From Tenericutes bacterium 4572_104 (lineage in GTDB: Bacteria; Bacillota_I; Bacilli_A; Izemoplasmatales; UBA5603): a stretch of 13,265 nt of DNA. Shown here piece after piece: positions 8,352-13,265 of this stretch (position 1 is its first letter; each line of letters begins with the position of its first letter). The notes under the pieces are model-generated. The model did no database searches and was not told where the DNA came from. It was given only the letters and a program-made list of their open reading frames with translations. The stretch spans positions 1 to 13,265 of the forward strand of contig NBLG01000017.1 of assembly GCA_002084435.1 (NCBI GenBank), written 5' to 3'. The translations under genes and the position numbers were made by a program.

Positions 8352-8383
8352 ATTTTACCATAAAAACGCTTACATTACAGTAA
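8352..8383 (-). promoter_or_regulatory. Candidate promoter and operator of the proline dehydrogenase operon
   Basis: On the minus strand TGGTAAAAT (8352-8360) forms an extended -10 (TGN-TAAAAT), about 20 bases before the ribosome site of the first gene. In the -35 region lies an imperfect dyad TTACTGTAATGTAA (8370-8383), 10 of 14 positions symmetric, with no good -35 hexamer. That pattern would suit a promoter under specific control. Which protein would bind the dyad is unknown; the MocR regulator just upstream is one candidate. Confidence 0.45.
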
Positions 8384-8399
8384 AAATTTTTAGTAAATA

Positions 8400-9803
8400 T
8401 TAAAATAATTTTTCCCAAGCTATTTCTAACTCTTTAATAGCGAATTTCATGTCTCGAACCTTTAAATGAGAATATCCTAAAACTAGCATTTTTTCATTTA
8501 TATCGGATGATTTTTCAAGACAATATTCATGTATTCCATACAATCTAATTCCACGTTTTTTAGCTGACTCAATAAAAACATTAACTCGGTTATTAGTTTT
8601 TAGTTTTAATAAAAAATGCAAGCCACTTTCTTCACCTATAATTTCTATATGTTCATTAAATCTAGATGATTGTAATAGGTCAATTAATAAATCTCTTTTA
8701 TTACGATAAATTATTTTCATTCTGTTTAAATGTTTTTCATATTCCTTTTTTTCGATAAATTCTTTTAGAACTAATTGAGTTTGGACTGGAACTGAACAGG
8801 TAAAGTATGGATATGATTCATGGTATTTTTTCATCAATTTATCAGGCAAAACCATAAAGCTTACCCTAAAAGAAGGTGAAAGAGATTTTGAAAAGGAATT
8901 CATATAGATTACTTGATCTAATTTATCCAAACTCTTCATCGCTGGGATTGGAATTCCTGAGAAACGAAATTCTGAATCGTAATCATCTTCTATTATATAT
9001 CTATCTTTTTTTCCCATAGCCCAGTTTAACAGTTCCATTCTCCTTGATATTGTGGTTACTTTTCCACTAGGGAATTGATGGCTTGGAGTTACATGAACAA
9101 CATTAGCATTACCAATGTCTTTAATATCTATTCCTTGATCATCTAAGGAAATTGTTTTCGCCTTGGCTCCATAATCATGATATAGATGGTAGTTCTTTAG
9201 ATAACCAGGTTCTTCTACTCCAAAAATGTTTTCTCTTCCTAGTAATAAAACAATTAAAGAAATCAAATGTTCTGATCCAGAACCTATTACAATAGATTCT
9301 GGATTGGTTTCAATTCCTCGATATTCAAATAAAACTTTAGATATATTTTCTCTTAAAGAATAAAGTCCTAAATAATCGCTTGTATTAATCATATTTGGAT
9401 AGCTATCCAACATTACTTCTCTTTCGATTTTAGCTAATTTTTCATAGGGAAAATTAATAACATCAACCTTGTTTGTTTTAAAATCTACTCTATAAGATGA
9501 TTTGAGTTTTCTCAATGGTTTTGATAATTCATACTGTTTTTTACTTATTGGATTTAACATAACATATGGCAAAACATAAAATCCTGATTTTGGGATTGAT
9601 TTAATGTACCCTTCCGCAATCAATTGATTATATGCAGTTTCTACTGTAACTACACTTAACTTTAAGTGTTGAGCCAATTTTCTTTTTGAAGGTAGTTTTT
9701 CATCAGCTTTTAATTCGTTTTGTTCTATAGCTTGTTTTATATGTCTATATAACTGTTCATACTTAGGAATCTTGGATTTAGAATCAAAAAATATTGTTAT
9801 CAT
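8400..9803 (-). CDS. pdxR: MocR-family transcription regulator (GntR wHTH plus aminotransferase-like domain), PdxR-like
   Basis: A 467-residue MocR-type regulator. Residues 1-75 form a GntR-type winged helix (SRK-like PSKRKLAQHL, then VETAYNQLIAEGYI), followed by a linker and a class I aminotransferase-like domain from about residue 110. That domain keeps the PLP pocket: VTPSHQFPSG (238-247), IEDDYDSEFR (271-280) and the Schiff-base lysine Lys306 in NSFSKSLSP. Such proteins sense PLP or a related ligand. It lies divergent to pdxST with 114 bp between the start codons, the standard arrangement for PdxR, which controls PLP synthesis in many Gram-positive bacteria. The ATG has GGAG 8 bases upstream. 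Its stop is only 71 bp before the proline operon on the same strand, with no strong terminator, so it might alternatively or also regulate that operon. Family assignment is firm; the pdxR name rests on position. Confidence 0.88.
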   Translation of the reverse strand: MITIFFDSKSKIPKYEQLYRHIKQAIEQNELKADEKLPSKRKLAQHLKLSVVTVETAYNQLIAEGYIKSIPKSGFYVLPYVMLNPISKKQYELSKPLRKLKSSYRVDFKTNKVDVINFPYEKLAKIEREVMLDSYPNMINTSDYLGLYSLRENISKVLFEYRGIETNPESIVIGSGSEHLISLIVLLLGRENIFGVEEPGYLKNYHLYHDYGAKAKTISLDDQGIDIKDIGNANVVHVTPSHQFPSGKVTTISRRMELLNWAMGKKDRYIIEDDYDSEFRFSGIPIPAMKSLDKLDQVIYMNSFSKSLSPSFRVSFMVLPDKLMKKYHESYPYFTCSVPVQTQLVLKEFIEKKEYEKHLNRMKIIYRNKRDLLIDLLQSSRFNEHIEIIGEESGLHFLLKLKTNNRVNVFIESAKKRGIRLYGIHEYCLEKSSDINEKMLVLGYSHLKVRDMKFAIKELEIAWEKLF

Positions 9804-9917
9804 AGTTTCTCCTATCTGACCTTATTAATATTTTATAATCTGGCCATTTAAAACATACCAGTTCACCTGTATAATATAGTGTGTAACTAGATTTGTCAAG
9901 ATGAAGGAGGAAATATT
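9804..9917. promoter_or_regulatory. Divergent pdxR / pdxST promoter region with candidate operator
   Basis: Rightward: a perfect TATAAT at 9870-9875 with a weak -35 TTTAAA (9847-9852, 17-base spacer), then a strong AAGGAGG (9904-9910) before the pdxS ATG; leader about 36 bases. Leftward: TATAAA (complement of 9832-9837) is a plausible -10 for pdxR, and GGAG precedes its ATG. An inverted repeat CTGG (9840-9843) / CCAG (9858-9861) covers the pdxS -35 and lies just upstream of the pdxR -10, and near-direct repeats ACCAGT and ACCTGT start at 9858 and 9866. These are candidate PdxR contact points, by inference from position only. Confidence 0.55.
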
Positions 9918-10793
9918 ATGAAAAACGAACGTTATGAATTAAACAAAGAATTGGCTCAAATGTTAAAGGGCGGAGTAATTATGGATGTGACTAATGCTTC
10001 TCAAGCAAAAATAGCTGAAAAAGCTGGAGCTTGCGCAGTTATGGCTTTAGAAAGAATTCCCGCTGATATCCGTGCAGCTGGTGGAGTCTCTAGAATGAGT
10101 GATCCTTTATTAATAAAAGAAATTCAAGAAGCTGTGACTATACCTGTAATGGCTAAAGTTAGAATTGGACATTTTGTAGAGGCTCAGATTTTAGAAGCTT
10201 TAGAGATTGATTATATAGATGAATCTGAGGTTTTATCTCCAGCAGATGATATCTATCATATAAATAAACATGAATTTAAAGTTCCTTTTGTTTGCGGAGC
10301 GAAAAACTTAGGAGAAGCTTTGAGAAGAATTGATGAAGGCGCAGCTATGATTCGTACTAAAGGTGAACCTGGTACAGGAGATGTCATTCAAGCGGTAAAA
10401 CATATGCGTTTAATCCAAGCTGAAATTAGAAATGTGGCATCTTTAAGAGAAGATGAATTATTTAATAAAGCAAAAGAATTACAGGTATCTTATGATTTAG
10501 TTAAATATGTTCATGATTTTAAGAAACTTCCTGTAGTAAACTTCGCAGCTGGTGGTGTAGCTACTCCTGCAGATGCGGCACTTATGATGCAACTGGGAGC
10601 TGAAGGAGTATTTGTAGGTTCAGGTATTTTTAAATCAGGGAATCCTGAGAAGAGAGCTCAAGCTATTGTTAAAGCAGTAACTAATTATAAAGATCCTAAA
10701 GTATTAGCTGAAATTAGCGAAGACTTAGGCGAAGCTATGGTTGGAATTAATGAAGAAGAGATAGAACTTTTAATGAGAGAACGCGGAGAATAA
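9918..10793 (+). CDS. pdxS: Pyridoxal 5'-phosphate synthase subunit PdxS
   Basis: The synthase subunit of the DXP-independent vitamin B6 pathway: condenses ribose 5-phosphate, glyceraldehyde 3-phosphate and ammonia (delivered by PdxT) into PLP in the cytoplasm, as a dodecamer. The 291 residues match the usual length. Seen directly: Asp23 in [28 protein letters not shown] (43-60), nearly invariant in the family; the Schiff-base lysines Lys80 ([10 protein letters not shown]) and Lys148 ([10 protein letters not shown]); and the phosphate-binding [17 protein letters not shown] plus [11 protein letters not shown]. The start has a near-perfect AAGGAGG. It is followed after 3 bp by pdxT and is divergent from the MocR regulator. 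Confidence 0.98.
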   Translation: MKNERYELNKELAQMLKGGVIMDVTNASQAKIAEKAGACAVMALERIPADIRAAGGVSRMSDPLLIKEIQEAVTIPVMAKVRIGHFVEAQILEALEIDYIDESEVLSPADDIYHINKHEFKVPFVCGAKNLGEALRRIDEGAAMIRTKGEPGTGDVIQAVKHMRLIQAEIRNVASLREDELFNKAKELQVSYDLVKYVHDFKKLPVVNFAAGGVATPADAALMMQLGAEGVFVGSGIFKSGNPEKRAQAIVKAVTNYKDPKVLAEISEDLGEAMVGINEEEIELLMRERGE

Positions 10794-10796
10794 TTT

Positions 10797-11375
10797 ATGC
10801 AAATAGGTATTTTAGCACTTCAAGGAGCTTTTATAGAACACGCAAATATGTTAAAAGCGCTAAATGTTGATGTTTTTGAAATAAGACAAAAGAAAGATTT
10901 AAATAAATCAATGGATGGTTTGATTCTTCCAGGTGGGGAATCAACCACAATGTATAAATTATTAGTAGACTTAGAAATGCTTGATATTGTAAGAAATAAA
11001 ATTGAATCAGGACTTCCTGTATTTGGAACTTGTGCAGGTTTATTGTTACTCGCAAAAGAAGTAAAAAACCACAGTAATCCATATTTACAAACGATGAATA
11101 TAACTGCGGTTAAAAATGCATATGGACGTCAACTCGGAAGTTTTAAAACAGTAGGTTCATTTAATGGAATAAATAATGTTCCTTTTGTATTTATTAGAGC
11201 ACCTTTTATTGAAAAAACAGGTAAGGACGTTGAAATTCTTTCAGTTCATGATAATAAGATAATAGCTGCTAGAGAAAACAATCAATTAGTAACTGCGTTT
11301 CATCCAGAGTTAACTAGTAATTTAACAGTTCATAAATATTTTATTGATATTTGTGAAGAATATTTAAAAAGATAA
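10797..11375 (+). CDS. pdxT: Pyridoxal 5'-phosphate synthase glutaminase subunit PdxT
   Basis: Class I glutamine amidotransferase that hydrolyses glutamine and channels ammonia to PdxS. The 192-residue protein has the full triad: nucleophile Cys79 in FGTCAGLL, His169 and Glu171 in AFHPEL, plus the oxyanion-loop LPGGEST (44-50) and the conserved start GILALQGAFIEH. The ATG follows the pdxS stop by 3 bases, with GGAG inside the end of pdxS, so the two are co-transcribed and probably translationally coupled. A terminator follows about 40 bp downstream. Confidence 0.97.
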   Translation: MQIGILALQGAFIEHANMLKALNVDVFEIRQKKDLNKSMDGLILPGGESTTMYKLLVDLEMLDIVRNKIESGLPVFGTCAGLLLLAKEVKNHSNPYLQTMNITAVKNAYGRQLGSFKTVGSFNGINNVPFVFIRAPFIEKTGKDVEILSVHDNKIIAARENNQLVTAFHPELTSNLTVHKYFIDICEEYLKR

Positions 11376-11415
11376 AAATCTGATTAGATTTATAAGTTAA
11401 TTTATTTTAAAATAT

Positions 11416-11440
11416 AAAAAGGCACAAATCGTGCCTTTTT
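11416..11440 (+). terminator. Rho-independent terminator of pdxST
   Basis: AAAAAGGCAC (11416-11425), loop AAATC, GTGCCTTTTT (11431-11440): a 10-bp stem with a GC-rich core and flanking A and T runs. It is symmetric and can act in both directions, so it would also stop leftward transcription coming through from the phospholipase gene. Confidence 0.9.
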
Positions 11441-11720
11441 GCGTATATTTAAGGAAGCTTTTATATAAAATATATCTTACTTCTTCCCATATAAAAATAC
11501 CTCCAAAGTATCTTACTATAATCTTTTACTCATAACCCTTTTTCTTAAAAGATTACTTTCTTTTTTTATAGTGTCTACTTTAAAGGTATTATATCAGTCT
11601 ACTAACATCTTATCATTTCATCTATCGAGTCCGGTTTTTACTTATTCTTACCTAATTTTCTTTTTTATCTCTTTATAAATTCAATTTTTAATATTATCAA
11701 ATTAATGTAAATGTTTTAAA
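11441..11720 (-). other. Gene-free spacer with possible decayed insertion-sequence end
   Basis: No intact gene is seen in the 345 bp between pdxT and the phospholipase. Read on the minus strand, the part from about 11603 down to 11460 looks like the left end of a decayed IS3-type element: two GTAGAC copies 24 bases apart (complements of 11597-11602 and 11573-11578), the second within TTTAAAGTAGACAC; then AAAAAGGG and an ATG (11531-11533) opening MSKRL before two stops. The same frame continues DTLEVFLYGKK, reminiscent of the KLEV..YL start of IS3 OrfA proteins. The resemblance is weak, and the rest of any element is absent. The remainder (11604-11720) is plain AT-rich sequence with nothing recognised. 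Confidence 0.25.
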
Positions 11721-12542
11721 TTACTTCGTTATTATTTCGTGTGTTTTTATATAGTTAATTGCATCATCATATCCCAATTGATAAAGCTCTCTAGAATGTT
11801 TTGAAGTGAAATTTAATACACCACCAAGTCTTTTATTGCTTTTAATTTCATGAATTTTTATATTAGGATACTTTTTTTTCAAATCTCTGAAATGATTAGC
11901 AAACGCTATTTTAATACATATTACTTCGTCACAGCCAAAATCAACAAGTGGTTGGATAGGTGTGTTATCGAAATATCCACCATCTACATATTTTTTATTA
12001 TTATTAACTACAGGTGGGAAAACAATTGGAATTGAACATGATGCTTTTATTGTTTCTATTTGTAATTTCCTATCTAATTCATTTATCGGTACATAAACAG
12101 CCTTAGAATCTTTCTTTATATAATGATCAAATGTAGATTTGAATAACCCCAAAATGCTTTTGTCTGATTCTCCCGTATCTGATATTGCAATAAAAACATT
12201 TGCTTTTTGTATTTTTTTAAAATCTATATTCTCAGATAATATTTCATCAAGTTTTTCCAATGAGAATAATCCACTATCGATAACTCTAAAACCATTTTTT
12301 TTAATCTTTTCAATCATTGATGTTTTTTCTCCCAAAGGATTTTCAGGAATATTCATCCAAATATCTTTTGCAACATCAACTGGCGTAGAAGCGATAAAAA
12401 TTGCATTTACAGCTCCTATTGAAACTCCAGAAAAAACTTGTACTTTTTGAAGAATTCCAAATTCTTCTAAAGCCTTTATGGCTCCAATTTGGTACGCCCC
12501 TCTAGCTCCTCCACCTGATAAACACAATCCTAATTTACTCAT
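11721..12542 (-). CDS. Patatin-like phospholipase (RssA/YchK-type)
   Basis: A 273-residue cytoplasmic patatin-family acyl hydrolase, expected to cleave acyl esters of phospholipids or other lipids. All key elements are visible: the oxyanion-hole loop SGGGARGAYQ (9-18), nucleophile Ser41 in GVSIG, and Asp187 in DGGYFDN, which completes the Ser-Asp dyad. There is no signal peptide or membrane segment, and the length suits the small bacterial RssA-like group, so this is a cellular enzyme rather than a secreted ExoU-like toxin. The ATG is preceded by AAAGGA. TATAAT (complement of 12560-12565) could serve as its own -10, without a good -35. It follows the TetR-type regulator on the same strand after 54 bp and is probably linked to it in expression. 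The physiological substrate is unknown. Confidence 0.92.
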   Translation of the reverse strand: MSKLGLCLSGGGARGAYQIGAIKALEEFGILQKVQVFSGVSIGAVNAIFIASTPVDVAKDIWMNIPENPLGEKTSMIEKIKKNGFRVIDSGLFSLEKLDEILSENIDFKKIQKANVFIAISDTGESDKSILGLFKSTFDHYIKKDSKAVYVPINELDRKLQIETIKASCSIPIVFPPVVNNNKKYVDGGYFDNTPIQPLVDFGCDEVICIKIAFANHFRDLKKKYPNIKIHEIKSNKRLGGVLNFTSKHSRELYQLGYDDAINYIKTHEIITK

Positions 12543-12596
12543 TTTATATCCTTTCTATTATTATAAAACATTATTTTCAAATATATCACGCAAGTT

Positions 12597-13127
12597 CTAA
12601 CTATAGTTTACATCAATTGACGAAAATAACCTATATGCTTTTTCAAAAAAAACTTTACCCGATTCATCGTCGTTACTTAACCATTCAATAATAACGTAAA
12701 CAAATGCTCCTTCGTAAAATTTCTCCAAATATTTATTCGTATTATTAATCAAGAATACTTTCTTTATTATTGAATAAATATCTTTTTTAAAGGATTGTAC
12801 AACCAATCCTTCTAAATTATTTTTTATCAATAAAGTAAAAAAACTAATGTATTTTTCAAATACGTTAATGACTATATGTAACGATTCTTTTAAGTTAATA
12901 TTATTTCTAGTGTTTAACTCATCATTTATACATTTAATAATTTCTTTTATTTTCTTCAATATAATATCTTCTTTAGAAGAAAAATGTCGATAGAATGTAA
13001 GTCTTGCAACATCTGCTTCTTCAACAATCTCAACAACTTTAATTGTATTGAAATTCTTTAATTGCATAATTCTAAACAATGCATTGAATATATTTCTTTC
13101 TGTTCTTATAGTTTGTCTGTTTGCCAT
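12597..13127 (-). CDS. TetR/AcrR-family transcription regulator
   Basis: A 176-residue DNA-binding regulator. The N-terminal helix-turn-helix is standard: RQTIRTERNIFNALFRIM (4-21), then TIKVVEIVEEADVARLTFYRHFSSKEDII (28-56), with the TetR signature TFYRHFSSKE. The rest is an all-helical ligand domain of unknown specificity, rich in Lys, Ile and Phe. A frame extending upstream to 13214 exists, but its start has no ribosome site, it would add 29 residues before the usual family N-terminus, and a likely promoter places the transcript start near 13215. I therefore take the ATG at 13125-13127, although its ribosome site (AAAAAGA) is weak. It precedes the phospholipase gene and may repress itself and that gene. 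Confidence 0.87.
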   Translation of the reverse strand: MANRQTIRTERNIFNALFRIMQLKNFNTIKVVEIVEEADVARLTFYRHFSSKEDIILKKIKEIIKCINDELNTRNNINLKESLHIVINVFEKYISFFTLLIKNNLEGLVVQSFKKDIYSIIKKVFLINNTNKYLEKFYEGAFVYVIIEWLSNDDESGKVFFEKAYRLFSSIDVNYS

Positions 13128-13221
13128 TATCTTTTTACACAAAATCAAATATATTATGGTCTGATTTAGCAACTCCTTTTCATTATCTTGTTTGATTAGA
13201 AAAAACAAATACATATTATTA

Positions 13222-13250
13222 TCTATACATTTGTTATATAGAATTTACAA
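13222..13250 (-). promoter_or_regulatory. Candidate promoter and autoregulatory operator of the TetR-type gene
   Basis: On the minus strand TTGTAA (13245-13250) is followed after 17 bases by TATAGA (13222-13227). A 19-base imperfect palindrome, CTATACATTTGTTATATAG (13223-13241), lies across the -10 and spacer: its 7-base arms (CTATACA and, from the other strand, CTATATA) agree at 6 positions around 5 central bases. This is where a TetR-type repressor would block its own promoter. Low-complexity AT sequence makes chance palindromes common, so confidence is limited. Confidence 0.4.
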
Positions 13251-13265
13251 TTATCACAAAATTTT

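Noticed and set aside
11376..11391. Small hairpin AAATCT-GATT-AGATTT right after the pdxT stop
   Set aside because: Only six AT-rich base pairs and no T run; the strong terminator follows at 11416-11440.
11461..11490. Minus-strand nine-codon frame (MGRSKIYFI) with a good GGAGG site 9 bases upstream and a terminator-like hairpin downstream
   Set aside because: The GGAGG can equally be Leu-Glu-Val codons of the possible transposase remnant, no promoter is evident, and nine codons carry no recognisable content. Too weak to call a gene or leader peptide.
13128..13214. Longer start for the TetR-type regulator (29 extra residues)
   Set aside because: No ribosome site before that ATG, and it coincides with the predicted transcription start. 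The internal AAAAGGAG is followed by no start codon at suitable spacing.
1..13265. Mycoplasma-type code (TGA as Trp), suggested by AT-richness
   Set aside because: Tryptophan is read from TGG throughout, and the ferredoxin gene ends at a TGA inside an ATGA overlap with the next gene, as expected with the standard code.

Overview
The window is AT-rich DNA (about 30% GC by eye) from a low-GC Gram-positive-type bacterium, most likely Bacillota or a standard-code relative of the Mollicutes such as Acholeplasma or Izemoplasma. Shine-Dalgarno sites are strong, the lipoprotein signal is typical of that group, and the genes resemble Bacillus types (rocA, pdxST with a MocR regulator, single-HMA copA). 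The code looks standard: Trp is TGG, and one gene (the ferredoxin at 6472-6945) ends in TGA inside an ATGA junction. Most other stops are TAA, a few TAG.

Layout. (1) 1-990, minus: the first 330 residues of an acidic surface lipoprotein of unknown function, cut by the window edge, with a good extended -10 promoter. (2) 1187-3376, minus: a CopA-type Cu+ P1B-ATPase with its own extended -10 promoter. (3) 8328 down to 3486, minus: a tightly overlapping six-gene operon. It encodes a small [2Fe-2S] protein, an FAD/NAD-type flavoprotein, a double [4Fe-4S] ferredoxin, a BFD-type [2Fe-2S] protein, a DAO-family FAD oxidoreductase and 1-pyrroline-5-carboxylate dehydrogenase, and ends in a clear hairpin terminator. 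(4) 8400-11375: a MocR regulator (PdxR-like) divergent from pdxS-pdxT, the two subunits of PLP synthase, closed by a terminator. (5) 11441-11720: a gene-free stretch that may hold a decayed insertion-sequence end. (6) 13127 down to 11721, minus: a TetR-type regulator and a patatin-like phospholipase, with a candidate operator over the regulator's promoter.

How it works together. The centrepiece is the six-gene operon. The five redox proteins match, module by module, the multi-subunit dye-linked L-proline dehydrogenase / HcnABC / sarcosine oxidase-like superfamily, but with the alpha-subunit modules carried by separate genes. P5C dehydrogenase 16 bp downstream makes L-proline (or hydroxyproline) the best substrate guess: proline to P5C by the complex, then P5C to glutamate. 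No canonical PutA/ProDH barrel enzyme is present in the window. The neighbouring pdxR-pdxST unit supplies pyridoxal phosphate. Because the MocR gene lies directly upstream of the proline operon on the same strand with no strong terminator between them, it could affect both units.
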